Positions 38,728-48,800 of a stretch of 64,000 nt of DNA are shown here, in pieces (positions within the stretch are counted from its first letter, which is position 1; each line of letters opens with the position of its first letter). Source of the stretch: Streptomyces agglomeratus (lineage in GTDB: Bacteria; Actinomycetota; Actinomycetes; Streptomycetales; Streptomycetaceae); NCBI RefSeq assembly GCF_001746415.1, contig NZ_MEHJ01000001.1:2315001-2379000 (forward strand), read 5' to 3'. A program made the translations under genes and the position numbers. The notes beneath the pieces are model-generated. The model was not told where the DNA came from, did no database searches, and was given only the letters and a program-made list of their open reading frames with translations.

Positions 38728-40575
38728 ATGGACACCACCACAGTTTCGCGCAATGCCCGGCCCTCCCCCCGAATCCGAACGCTGCTCGGCGTCGGAGCCA
38801 CCGCCCTGGCCCTGGCCGCCGGAGCCGCGACCCCCCTGAACCCCGCCCCGCAGCAGGCCCGGGCGGACGGGTCGCGGACGCTGACCGTCGCGGTCTCGCA
38901 GAGCGTCGATTCCCTCAGCCCGTTCCTGGCCCAGCGCCTGGTCTCCACCACCGTCCACCGGCTGATCTACGAGAACCTGACGAACTACGACGTCAAGGAC
39001 AACCACGCGATCCCGGGCCTCGCCACCAAGTGGGAGCCGTCCCCGGACAAGCTGACGTGGACGTACACCGTCCGCGAGAACTCGAAGTGGTCCGACGGCA
39101 AGCAGGCCACCGCCGAGGACGCCGCCTGGACGTTCAACACGATGATGAAGGACGAGGGCGCCGCCACCGCCAACGGCAGCTTCGTCGCGAACTTCAAGAA
39201 GGTCACCGCCCCCAGCCCCACGAAGCTGGTCATCGAGCTGAAGAAGCCGCAGGCGACCATGGCCGCGCTCGACGTGCCGATCCTGCCCAGGCACGAGTGG
39301 GAGAAGGTCGGTGACTACTCGAAGTTCAACAACGACAAGAAGTTCCCGGTCGTCGGCAACGGGCCCTTCGTCCTCACCGACTACAAGGTCGACCAGTACG
39401 TGAAGTTCAAGCCGAACCAGAAGTTCTGGCGCGGCGCGCCGAAGTTCGACGAGCTGGTCCTCAAGTACTACAAGGACGGTGACGCGGCCGTCGCGGCGCT
39501 CCGTAAGGGCGAGGTTTCCTTCGCGTCCAACCTCACGCCCGCCCAGGCCGCGTCCCTCGCCAAGGCGGAGAACATCAAGGTCAACGACGCCCCCGGCCGC
39601 CGCTTCTACGCGCTCGCCACCAACCCGGGTGCCAGGTCCAAGGACGGCAAGAAGTTCGGCGACGGCCACCCCGCGCTGCTGAACCCCAAGGTGCGCCAGG
39701 CGCTCTTCGCCGCCACCGACCGCAAGACCATCATCGACAAGGTGTTCCAGGGCCACGCCGTCGAGGGCGAGGGCTACATCCCGCCGCGCTTCGCGGCGTA
39801 CCACTGGAAGCCGTCCGAGGGTCAGAAGATCGCGTACGACCCGGCGAAGGCGGCCGCGCTGCTCGACGAGGCGGGGTACAGGAAGAACGGCGCGGGCAAG
39901 CGCGTCGGCAAGGACGGCAAGCCGCTCGGCTTCCGCATCCTGTGCCACGCCACCGACCCCAACGACAAGGCCATCGGCAAGTACATGCAGGAGTGGTGGG
40001 GCGACCTCGGCATCGGGCTCAAGGTCGACTGCCTCGACAACGTCTCCGACCCCTGGCTGGCCGGCGAGTACGACCTGGCCTTCGACGGCTGGTCCGTCAA
40101 CCCCGATCCCGACTTCGTCCTCTCCATCCACACGTGCGCCGCGCTGCCGTCCACGCCCAAGGACACCGGCGCGACGGACAACTTCATCTGCGACAAGAAG
40201 TTCGACGAGCTCTACGCGAAGCAGACGGCGGAGTACGACCAGGCCAAGCGCGCCGACCTCGTCAAGCAGATGCAGTCGCGGCTGTACGACACGGGCTACA
40301 TGAATGTCATGGCGTATCCGAACGCGGTCGAGGCGTACCGTACCGACCAGATCAGGGCGATCACGACAATGCCCGAGTCCGGCGGCAATCTGTGGGGCCA
40401 GGACGGCTACTGGAGCTGGTGGTCCGCCGTGCCCGCCGAGGTCGACGACACCTCGGGCGGGGGCGGCTCCTCCACCGGCCTGGTGGTCGGCATCGTCGCG
40501 GCCGTCGTCCTCGCCGCCGGGATCGGGGGCTTCGTCGCCATGCGCCGCCGTTCCACCGCGGAAGACCGTGAGTAG
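38728..40575 (+). CDS. Solute-binding protein of peptide ABC importer, C-terminally anchored
   Basis: A 615-residue family 5 (DppA/OppA-type) substrate-binding protein. A Sec signal peptide ends near residue 46 (QARADG), with no lipobox cysteine. The binding domain follows (TLTVAVSQSVDSLSPFL; GNGPFVLTDY; DLAFDGWSVNPDPD). A single transmembrane helix at about 580-602 and a basic tail end the protein. Most Gram-positive binding proteins are lipoproteins; here a C-terminal helix seems to hold it at the membrane. It is first of five importer genes and is four bases before the permease gene. The substrate is probably a peptide. Confidence 0.9.
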   Translation: MDTTTVSRNARPSPRIRTLLGVGATALALAAGAATPLNPAPQQARADGSRTLTVAVSQSVDSLSPFLAQRLVSTTVHRLIYENLTNYDVKDNHAIPGLATKWEPSPDKLTWTYTVRENSKWSDGKQATAEDAAWTFNTMMKDEGAATANGSFVANFKKVTAPSPTKLVIELKKPQATMAALDVPILPRHEWEKVGDYSKFNNDKKFPVVGNGPFVLTDYKVDQYVKFKPNQKFWRGAPKFDELVLKYYKDGDAAVAALRKGEVSFASNLTPAQAASLAKAENIKVNDAPGRRFYALATNPGARSKDGKKFGDGHPALLNPKVRQALFAATDRKTIIDKVFQGHAVEGEGYIPPRFAAYHWKPSEGQKIAYDPAKAAALLDEAGYRKNGAGKRVGKDGKPLGFRILCHATDPNDKAIGKYMQEWWGDLGIGLKVDCLDNVSDPWLAGEYDLAFDGWSVNPDPDFVLSIHTCAALPSTPKDTGATDNFICDKKFDELYAKQTAEYDQAKRADLVKQMQSRLYDTGYMNVMAYPNAVEAYRTDQIRAITTMPESGGNLWGQDGYWSWWSAVPAEVDDTSGGGGSSTGLVVGIVAAVVLAAGIGGFVAMRRRSTAEDRE

Positions 40576-40578
40576 TAC

Positions 40579-41649
40579 ATGAGCACTGCAAGCACCGCCC
40601 CCCTCGCGGAGGGTACGGCCGACGGCCCGGTCCCGGTGAAGACCGGGCCGTCCGGCCCCCGCGCCCGCTCCGCCCGTGCCTATCTGCTGTACGTCGCCGG
40701 AAAGCTCGGCGGCGCGGCCGTCTCGCTCTTCGCCGTACTCGTCACCAGTTTCTTCCTCTTCCGGATCATCCCCGGTGATCCGGTGCGCACGATGACGCAC
40801 GGCCGCCAGGTGTCGGCCGAGCAACTCGCGTCATTGCGCCGCCAGTTCGGGCTGGATCTGCCGGTGTGGCAGCAGTTCACCGAGTACTGCGCGAAGGCGC
40901 TGACCGGCGATCTCGGCATCTCGTACCAGTTCCACGCGCCGGTCGGGGTTCTGATCGCGGAGAAGCTGCCCGCGACACTGCTGCTGACCGGCGTGGCCGT
41001 CGTCATCTACTCGGTCCTCGGCCTGTGGCTCGGCACGCGCTCCGCGTGGCACCACGGCCGGCTCGGCGACAAGGTGAACACCGGCGTGGCCCTCACCCTG
41101 TGGTCGGTGCCGTCGTTCTGGCTGGGGCTGCTGCTGATCATCACCTTCTCCGTGGGCATCGGGCCGATCCCGGGCATGTTCCCGACGGGCGGCATGGAGA
41201 CGGGCGGCGAGACCGGTTTCGCGTACGTCGCCGATGTCGCGCACCACATGGCGCTGCCGGTCGTCACCCTGGTCGCCGTCGGGTACGCGCAGACGCTGCT
41301 GGTCATGCGCGCCTCACTGCTCGACGAGATGGGCAGCGACTACCTCACGACGGCGCGGGCGAAGGGGCTGCGGGACGACCTGGTGCGGCGCCACCACGCC
41401 GTACCGAACGCCCTGCTGCCCACCGTCACCATGGTGTTCATCAACCTCGGCCATGTGGCGGCCGGGTCGATCCTCGTCGAGACGGTCTTCTCCTGGCCGG
41501 GCCTCGGCGGGCTGTTCTACCAGGCGCTGAGCGTGCCTGATCTGCCGCTGGTGCAAGGGCTCTTCGTGGTCTTCGCCGGCGCGATGATCGTGATGAACCT
41601 CCTCGCCGACCTCCTCTATCCGCTGCTCGATCCCCGGGTGGGCCGATGA
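40579..41649 (+). CDS. ABC importer permease, DppB type
   Basis: A 356-residue inner permease subunit with a cytosolic Ala/Pro-rich start and about six transmembrane helices. It carries the binding-protein-dependent transport signature in EMGSDYLTTARAKGL, the EAA-loop contact with the ATPase. Its stop overlaps the next permease start by four bases. It belongs to the peptide/nickel importer family. Confidence 0.93.
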   Translation: MSTASTAPLAEGTADGPVPVKTGPSGPRARSARAYLLYVAGKLGGAAVSLFAVLVTSFFLFRIIPGDPVRTMTHGRQVSAEQLASLRRQFGLDLPVWQQFTEYCAKALTGDLGISYQFHAPVGVLIAEKLPATLLLTGVAVVIYSVLGLWLGTRSAWHHGRLGDKVNTGVALTLWSVPSFWLGLLLIITFSVGIGPIPGMFPTGGMETGGETGFAYVADVAHHMALPVVTLVAVGYAQTLLVMRASLLDEMGSDYLTTARAKGLRDDLVRRHHAVPNALLPTVTMVFINLGHVAAGSILVETVFSWPGLGGLFYQALSVPDLPLVQGLFVVFAGAMIVMNLLADLLYPLLDPRVGR

Positions 41650-42563
41650 CTTCACCGACGACCGCCGCTCAGAGCGCCTCGTCCCTCGCGTGGGCGCGCC
41701 GCCGCGGCTCCGTGGCACGGTTCTGGCGTTCGTACCGTACGCACCGGGCGGGCCTCTTCGGACTCGGCGCCCTGGCCGTGATCGCGCTGGTGGCGCTGGC
41801 CGCGCCGCTGCTGGTGGGCAGCGACGTACAGAGTGTGACGAACGCTCCGGGGGCGGCGCTGGAGGCCCCGAGCCGCGCGTTCCCGCTCGGCACGGACCAG
41901 TTCGGGCGCTCGCTGCTCGGACTGCTGGTCTGGGGCGCGCGGATCTCCCTGACGGTGGGGCTGATGGCCGCCGCCCTGTCGGTGGCCATCGGTACGCTCG
42001 TGGGGATCCTCGCCGGGCACTTCGGCGGCTGGTTCTCGACCGTGATCATGCGGATCACGGACTGGTTCCTGGTGATGCCGACCCTGGTGCTCGCGATCGT
42101 GCTGGCCACGGTGATGTCGCGCAGCGTGTGGACGGTGATCCTGGCGATCGGCGTCACGAGCTGGCCGACGACGGCGCGCCTCGTGCGGGCGCAGACCCTG
42201 GCCGTCGAGTCGCGTCCGTACATCGAACGGGCTACGGCGCTCGGCGGCGGCCACGGGCACATCATGAGCCGTCACGTCCTGCCGAACGTCATGCCGCTGG
42301 TCCTCGCGCAGACCACGCTCGGCATCTCCAACGCCATCCTGACCGAGGCGACGCTCGCCTTCCTGGGGCTCGGGGACCCGGACGTCGTCTCCTGGGGCGG
42401 CATGCTCCAGGACGCGCGGGAGGCGGGTGCAGTGTCCGCCGGACACTGGTGGTACCTGGCGCCGCCCGGCATCGCCATCGCGGTCGTGGCGCTGGCGTTC
42501 ACGCTGTGCGGGCGCGCGGTGGAGTCCGTCCTGAACCCGAAGCTGGGGGTGTCGGCCAAGTGA
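41646..42563 (+). CDS. ABC importer permease, DppC type
   Basis: A 305-residue second permease with an N-terminal OppC-type helix (LFGLGALAVIALVALAAPLL, about 36-55) and a five-helix core. The EAA loop is at PYIERATALGGGHGHIM. It overlaps both neighbours (ATGA upstream, GTGA downstream), so translation of the operon is coupled. Confidence 0.93.
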   Translation: MTSPTTAAQSASSLAWARRRGSVARFWRSYRTHRAGLFGLGALAVIALVALAAPLLVGSDVQSVTNAPGAALEAPSRAFPLGTDQFGRSLLGLLVWGARISLTVGLMAAALSVAIGTLVGILAGHFGGWFSTVIMRITDWFLVMPTLVLAIVLATVMSRSVWTVILAIGVTSWPTTARLVRAQTLAVESRPYIERATALGGGHGHIMSRHVLPNVMPLVLAQTTLGISNAILTEATLAFLGLGDPDVVSWGGMLQDAREAGAVSAGHWWYLAPPGIAIAVVALAFTLCGRAVESVLNPKLGVSAK

Positions 42564-43636
42564 GCACGCCGATGGACAACCCGATGAACGACCCGATGAA
42601 CGACCAGATGAGCGCTCCGACGAGCACTCCGACGAGTGCGCGGAGCCCGTTGCTGGAAGTGAGGGACCTGCACGTCACGTACGGCGCCGGCACCCGGGCC
42701 GTACGGGGCGTGGACCTGACGCTGGCGGCCGGTCAGAAGCTCGGTGTCGCGGGCGAGTCCGGCTGCGGCAAGTCGACGCTGGCCCTGGCGCTGCTGCGGC
42801 TGCTGCCGGCGTCGGCGAGGCTGAGCGGGGAGATCCTGCTGGACGGCGAGGACGTCCTCACCATGAAGTGGGGGCGGCTGCGGGCCGTGCGGTGGGCGGG
42901 GGCGTCGATCGTCTTCCAGGGGGCGATGCATTCACTCAACGCCGTGCACCGGATCGGGGAGCAGATCGCGGAGCCGGTGCTGCTGCACCAGAAGTCCACC
43001 GCGGCGGCCGCGCGGCGCCGGGCCGGGGATCTGCTGGAGCAGGTGGGTCTGCCGTCCGCGCGCGCGGACGCGTATCCGCACGAACTGTCCGGCGGGCAGC
43101 GGCAGCGCGTGATGATCGCGATGGCGCTGGCGTGCGATCCGAGGCTGATCGTCGCGGACGAGCCGACGACGGCGCTGGACGTGATGATCCAGGCGCAGAT
43201 CCTGCGGCTGATCGAGCAGCTGGTCGCGGACAAGGACATCAGCCTGCTGATGATCAGCCACGACCTGTCGGTGCTGGCCGACACGTGCGACCGGCTCGCG
43301 GTCATGTACGCCGGGCGGGTGGTCGAGGAGGGCCCGGCGGACCAGGTCTTCACCGACGCGCAGCATCCGTACGGCCTGGCCCTGTCGGCGGCGTTCCCGC
43401 GCATCGGCGACCCGGCCTCGCGCCGCGCCCCGCGCGGCCTGCCGGGCGATCCCCCGGACCCGTCCGCGCTGCCGCCCGGCTGTACGTTCCACCCGCGCTG
43501 CCCGGTGGCCCTCGACGAGTGCGGTACGGAGGACCAGCCCCTGCGGGAGGCCGGGGTGGGGCGGCGGGCGGCGTGCGTACGGGTGGGGGCGGCAGTCCCG
43601 GCCCAGGTGACGGCGCCGGAACCGCCGCCGGGGTGA
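42560..43636 (+). CDS. ABC importer ATPase, DppD type
   Basis: A 358-residue ATPase: Walker A GESGCGKST (65-73), signature LSGGQRQRV, Walker B LIVADEPTTALD, and the OppD-type C-terminal oligopeptide domain with Cys residues (CTFHPRCPVALDEC). The GTG start overlaps the permease stop. The N-terminus has near-tandem MNDP/MNDQ units and a TSTPTS stretch before the domain begins at about 30, likely a replication-slippage product. Confidence 0.93.
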   Translation: MSTPMDNPMNDPMNDQMSAPTSTPTSARSPLLEVRDLHVTYGAGTRAVRGVDLTLAAGQKLGVAGESGCGKSTLALALLRLLPASARLSGEILLDGEDVLTMKWGRLRAVRWAGASIVFQGAMHSLNAVHRIGEQIAEPVLLHQKSTAAAARRRAGDLLEQVGLPSARADAYPHELSGGQRQRVMIAMALACDPRLIVADEPTTALDVMIQAQILRLIEQLVADKDISLLMISHDLSVLADTCDRLAVMYAGRVVEEGPADQVFTDAQHPYGLALSAAFPRIGDPASRRAPRGLPGDPPDPSALPPGCTFHPRCPVALDECGTEDQPLREAGVGRRAACVRVGAAVPAQVTAPEPPPG

Positions 43637-43652
43637 GCGGGGGCCCGGCGCG

Positions 43653-44792
43653 GTGCGGGCGGTTCCGGAGGCCGGCACCGCCCTGCTGCGGAGGGCTCCG
43701 CTGCCCGACTCTGCCCGTCCCCCAACGCCGACCCCGGAGCCAGACTTGAGCACCAGCACCAGCACCAGCACCAGCACCAGCACCACCCCCCTTCTCTCCG
43801 CCGCCGGACTCCACGTCGCCTTCCCCGGGCGGCGCGGCGCGCCGACCGCCCGCGCCGTCGACGGCGTCGACCTCGACATCCGCCCCGGCGAGATCGTCGC
43901 GCTGGTCGGTGAGTCCGGCTGCGGCAAGACCACGCTCGCCCGCTCCCTCCTGGGCCTCGTACCGCCCACCTCGGGTCACGTCACCTTCGGCGGCGCCCCC
44001 CTCGACTACGGCTCGCGCTCCCTCAAGGCGTACCGCAAGCGCGTGCAGCTCGTACTCCAGGACCCCAGCGGCTCGCTGAATCCACGTCACACCGTGTACG
44101 ACGCGGTGGCCGAGGGTCTGCGGATCCACGGGTACGCCGGTGACGAGCGCGAGGCCGTCGCCGGGGCGCTGTCCCGGGCCGGGCTCAGGCCCCCCGAGCG
44201 GTTCTTCCTGCGCTACCCGCACGAGCTGTCCGGCGGCCAGCGCCAGCGCGTCGTCATCGCCGGCGCGCTCGTCCTGGAACCGGAACTGATCGTCGCGGAC
44301 GAGCCGGTGGCCTCGCTCGACGCGTCCGTACGGGGCGAGATCCTGGCCCTGCTGCTGTCGCTGCGCGACGAACTGGGGCTGTCGGCGCTCGTCGTGACCC
44401 ACGACCTCGGCCTCGCCTGGAACATCGCGGACCGCGTGGCGGTCATGTACCTGGGCCGCATCGTGGAGACCGGCCCGGCCGAGAAAGTACTGACGGACCC
44501 GCAGCATCCGTACACACGGGCCCTGTTGTCCGTACTGCCGGAGTCCGGCGAGGCACCGGTCGTCCTCACCGGTGAGCCCCCGGACCCGTCCCGGGTCCCG
44601 GGCGGCTGCCGCTTCCATGCCCGCTGCCAGGTGCTCGCCTCGGGTGAGGCCGAGCGTACGGGGGTGGCCGCCGACTGCCGTACGACGCTCCTGCCGGTCC
44701 TCACCGGCGCCGACGAGGCGCAGGTCGCCTGCCACTGGGCGGCGGCCCGGGCTACCGGGACGCAGGCCGCGGTCGAGGCGGGCGAAGTCTGA
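43653..44792 (+). CDS. ABC importer ATPase, DppF type
   Basis: A second ATPase of the importer: Walker A GESGCGKTT, signature LSGGQRQRV, Walker B LIVADEPVASLD, and the DppF C-terminal oligopeptide domain (CRFHARCQ). A 379-residue frame starts at GTG 43653. A TTG at 43746 with CGGAG before it is an alternative giving a 348-residue protein beginning MSTSTSTS. Seven copies of a six-base repeat (AGCACC) encode the Ser-Thr run. It ends the importer operon and is convergent with ribF. Confidence 0.9.
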   Translation: MRAVPEAGTALLRRAPLPDSARPPTPTPEPDLSTSTSTSTSTSTTPLLSAAGLHVAFPGRRGAPTARAVDGVDLDIRPGEIVALVGESGCGKTTLARSLLGLVPPTSGHVTFGGAPLDYGSRSLKAYRKRVQLVLQDPSGSLNPRHTVYDAVAEGLRIHGYAGDEREAVAGALSRAGLRPPERFFLRYPHELSGGQRQRVVIAGALVLEPELIVADEPVASLDASVRGEILALLLSLRDELGLSALVVTHDLGLAWNIADRVAVMYLGRIVETGPAEKVLTDPQHPYTRALLSVLPESGEAPVVLTGEPPDPSRVPGGCRFHARCQVLASGEAERTGVAADCRTTLLPVLTGADEAQVACHWAAARATGTQAAVEAGEV

Positions 44793-44830
44793 GGCCGGGG
44801 GCGAGGGCAGGCCGCGCGAAGGCCGGGAGG

Positions 44831-45802
44831 CTACTGAGCCTGCGCCCGCGTCTGTGTCTCGTAGGCCTCGATCAGCTCGCTCGACCGCTTCACATCGGCC
44901 CCGATCGCTTCCAGCAGCGCGTCGATCGACTCGAACTTCTCCTGCCCGCGTACGTACGCGAGGAAGTCGACGGCGACGTGCAGGCCGTACAGGTCGAGCC
45001 CGACCCGGTCGATGGCGTACGCCTCCACCGTCCGCTCCGTGCCGTCGAACTGCGGGTTCGTGCCGACGGAGATCGCGGCGGGCATCCGCTCGCCCTCCAC
45101 GGTCAGCCAGCCCGCGTACACGCCGTCGGCGGGGATCGCGGTGTGCGGAAGCGTCTCGACGTTCGCCGTCGGGTAGCCGAGCTCGCGGCCGCGCTGCGCG
45201 CCGCGCACCACCACGCCCTCGACCCGGTGCGGCCGGCCGAGGATCTCCGCGGCGCCCTCGACGTCGCCCTCGGCGACCAGGCGCCGCACCAGCGTCGACG
45301 AGAACGGCTCGCCGCCGCCGGCCTCTCCGCGGACGTACAGGTCGACGACCTCGACCTCGTAGTCGTACGTCCCGCCGAGCTCCGCCAGGAACGCCACGTC
45401 GCCGGCCGCCCGGTGTCCGAAGCGGAAGTTGGGGCCCTCGATGACCGCCCGCGCGTGCAACTTGTCGACCAGCACCTTCACGATGAAGTCGGCCGGTGAG
45501 AGCTTCGAGAACTCCTGGGTGAAGGGGAGGATCAGCAGCGCGTCCACGCCCAGCTCACCCATCAGCTCCGCCCGGCGGTGGTGCGGGGCGAGCAGCGGGG
45601 GGTGGCTGCCAGGGCGCACGACCTCGCTCGGGTGCGGATCGAACGTCACCACGACGGCCGGCACGCCCAGCTCACGGGCGCGTTCGACCGCGCGACCGAT
45701 GATCAGCTGATGCCCGCGGTGCACGCCGTCGTAGGAGCCGATGGTGACGACGCTGCGTCCCCAGTCCTGGGGGATGTCCTCCAAGCCACGCCAGCGCTGC
45801 AC
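44831..45802 (-). CDS. ribF: Bifunctional riboflavin kinase/FAD synthetase
   Basis: Makes FMN and FAD from riboflavin. 323 residues: an N-terminal FMN adenylyltransferase with GSYDGVHRGH at about 22-31 (the nucleotidyltransferase HxGH motif) and a C-terminal riboflavin kinase domain (GRELGYPTANV, about 198-208). The GTG start at 45800-45802 has GAGGAGAG upstream. It lies 34 bases after the trypsin-STAND gene on the same strand and is the last gene of the rimP-to-ribF run. Confidence 0.95.
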   Translation of the reverse strand: MQRWRGLEDIPQDWGRSVVTIGSYDGVHRGHQLIIGRAVERARELGVPAVVVTFDPHPSEVVRPGSHPPLLAPHHRRAELMGELGVDALLILPFTQEFSKLSPADFIVKVLVDKLHARAVIEGPNFRFGHRAAGDVAFLAELGGTYDYEVEVVDLYVRGEAGGGEPFSSTLVRRLVAEGDVEGAAEILGRPHRVEGVVVRGAQRGRELGYPTANVETLPHTAIPADGVYAGWLTVEGERMPAAISVGTNPQFDGTERTVEAYAIDRVGLDLYGLHVAVDFLAYVRGQEKFESIDALLEAIGADVKRSSELIEAYETQTRAQAQ

Positions 45803-45836
45803 TGTGACCGCTCTCCTCGTCCGAATGCGAACCCGA

Positions 45837-48800
45837 TTACGCAGGTCTAAGACTGCCATGCCCACGGGATGCGGCTCGCATCGGCATAGGAATGCCAAGG
45901 CTCTCGACCGCCCGCCGGGCACCCGGCCCCGCCAGCGCCGCCCACTCCTGCGGCGCGGCGGCCAGCCAGCCGGCGACGAGCGCCGCGAAGCCGGGGACCT
46001 CGCGGGCGAGCCCGGCCAGCAGCCGGTCGAAGGAGGCCGCGCCCTCGGGCGTACGGGCCAGCAGGGTCCCGGTGCGGTGTACGAGGTCCCTGGTCCGGGC
46101 CTCGCCCCTGCGCCGGGCGCCGGTCCCGGCGGCCAGCAGCACCGCCTCCAGCGCGCCGAGATCCCGCGCTCCGCACTGCCCGTACTCCCCGGGTCGCCCG
46201 TACCGCTGCTCGTACTCCAGGAGTACGTCGAGCAGCTCGCCCCGCAGCGGTCGCGAGGCGCGGCTGCCGGGCGCGGCGAGCACGGGGGCCAGGGCCCGCC
46301 GCACCTGGCCGGGGTGGTCCCGCAGCAACCCCGTGACCAGCGGAAACAGGGCAGCTCGGGCGCCGGGGCCGTGTTCGAGGCAGCGGTCCACGTACGCGGC
46401 GGCGGGCGCGGCGCCGTCGGGGTGACGGTCGACGTACTCACGGACGAGAGCGGCGGCGCGGCGGGCGAGGGCCGGCTCCCGGACGTCGGAGAGCGCGCGC
46501 AGTACGTCGTCCACCGCGCTCCCTCCTCCGCCTCCTCCGTCCATCAGGCGGGCCCGGAAAGCGGCGAGGACGGGCTCGGGATGAGTGGTGAGTGCGGCGG
46601 CGAGGGCGGAAGCGGGCGGTTGCGAGCCGTCGCCGCCGAACGCCGAGAGGGCCCGCGCCAAGTGGCGCGACCGGGTTTCGGGGTCCCGGACGAGCAGGCC
46701 GAGGGCAGGGCCGTGCCGGGCGGCGTCGCCGGGCCGGGCGAGGAGGGCGAGCGCGGCGTACCTCAGCAGCTCGCGGTCGGCGCCGGTCGTGACGTACGGC
46801 GCGGCGGCGAGCCCGTACACAGCGGCGGCGGCCCGGCGGCCGGGCCGCACGTCGTCGTGGGCCCAGCGGTCGACGGCGCGGCAGAGCGCCGACGGCTCTT
46901 CCTCGGCGAGGACGGCGAGCAGCTCGCGGGCGCGTGGGTGCGCGGCGCGGTCGACGAGTGCCTCGGTCAGGTCGTCGACGGCGAGCTCCCGGCGGGCGTA
47001 GAGCAGCGCCTGGGCGACCGCGGCGACGGTGGGGCGCACTTCGGCGTCGTCGGCGGCAGGCAGCGGCCGCTCGTCGTCGAACCAGCGGCACAGCATGGGC
47101 TGCACGGTCCTCGGCGCGGCTTCGAGCCGGCGGACCACGGCGTCGAGATGCCGACCGTGCGGGGGTACGTGCCCGCTTCCCGGCGGCGTGTCGGCAGGCA
47201 GGAGCCGTCGCAGCAGATCGACCCGCTCCTCCTCCCCGACGCGGACGCGTTCCCAGAACCCGGGCCCGAAGCCCCGGAGGCCGTCGCCACCCTCCGCCCC
47301 GTCGGCGCTCCCCGGCCCGCGTCCCCGCGCAGGCCGGCGGCCGACGCTGTCGGCCAGCATGCGCAGCACGCCCAGGTACGGACCGGCGTCCCCCACCCGC
47401 GACAGCACCTCCCGCAGCAACCGCGTCGCCCACCACAGAGCGTCCGCAGGCCCCGGCCGGGCTCCGGGCAGGGGCGGGTCCTGGGCGGCTTCCAGGGTGT
47501 GGACCAGCGCCATCAGCCGGCCGGCCGTCGCGGGTGGGCCGTGCACCCGGTGCATACGCAGCAGTGCCTGCACCACCGGCCCGATGCGATGACGTGGCAC
47601 CGGCGACCGGCGGACCTCGCCGTACGCCCGGGTCCCGGACGGTTCCCGCGGGTCAAGCCCGGGGTACGCCCTTCGCGGAAGCGGCTCCGGCCCGCCCGCG
47701 TCACCGGGCCGCTCCTCGGCGGGCGGGCCGGGCGCCGGTTCCGGCTCGGGGTCCTCCCGCTCGCGGTGCACCAGGGTGCGCAGCACGGCGTCGACGTCCA
47801 GATGCGCCCCCTGGAGCCAGTCCGCGAGCTCCTCGTGAGCGAACCGGTAACCGTCCCCGGCGGGCACCAGCAGGCCCTCGGTCAGTACCGCCGTCGCCCA
47901 CCCCGTGCGCCACGGGAAGATCTCCTCGAACGACTCGCGGTCCAGGCCGCCGTCCCCGGCGGCCGGACACCGCCGCGCCGCCCGGTGCACCTGCCCCGCG
48001 ACCCTCGCCGCCAGCCGCCGCACCGCCGTGCCGCGCGGCACGGGCCGGGCCGCGGCCGCCAGCCGCACCGCGACGCGCAGGCACACCAGGTCCAGGTACG
48101 CGCTGAGCACGTCCTCGCGCGAGGGCTGCCCCGGCACGTCCCCCGGCAGCGCCGCCCGCACCTCCGCCAGGAGCCTCAGCGTCAGCGGGTGCCGGGCGTC
48201 GACGGGGTCGGCCGGCGCCGCGTCCGGGATGCCGTGGTTCTCGCGGGCGCGCACTGCCTCCGCCTCGCCGAGGCAGCCGATCCGTACGGCGGGGGGCAGG
48301 CCCGGCCAGGGCCGCTCCGGGCGGTGCAGTACGCCCTGCGGGTAGAGCTGCCCCGCCGCCTCCCAGTGCTCCGGGCGGCACGCCACCACCAGCCGGGCCC
48401 CGGTCGCCGACAGCCAACTCACCGTCTGCGCCGTCCAGTCGGGCAGTCGGCGCAGCAGTGCGGGCGGCATCTCCTCCGGAGCGTCCAGAGTTACGAACAG
48501 TGGCCTGCCCGCGTCGAGAGCCAGCCCCGCGACGCGCTCCGGCGTGGCGGCCCCCGGATCCCCGTTCCACTCCCCCGACGCCGCGACGATCCGCCCCGCC
48601 TCCCGCAGCGCCCGCCCCGCCACGTCCGCGACCGACGCGTCCCCGGCCCGCAGGTCGGCGCCGCGCAGCCGCAGCGTCGGGGCCGGCTCGGGCCCTCCCG
48701 CGTCGGCGGGCCAGCGCGGCGAGTTCCGTCGTACGCCCGGTCCCCGGATCCCCGACCAGGGCGAGCACCGGCGCACAGCCCGCTGCGGAGAAGGCCGCCA

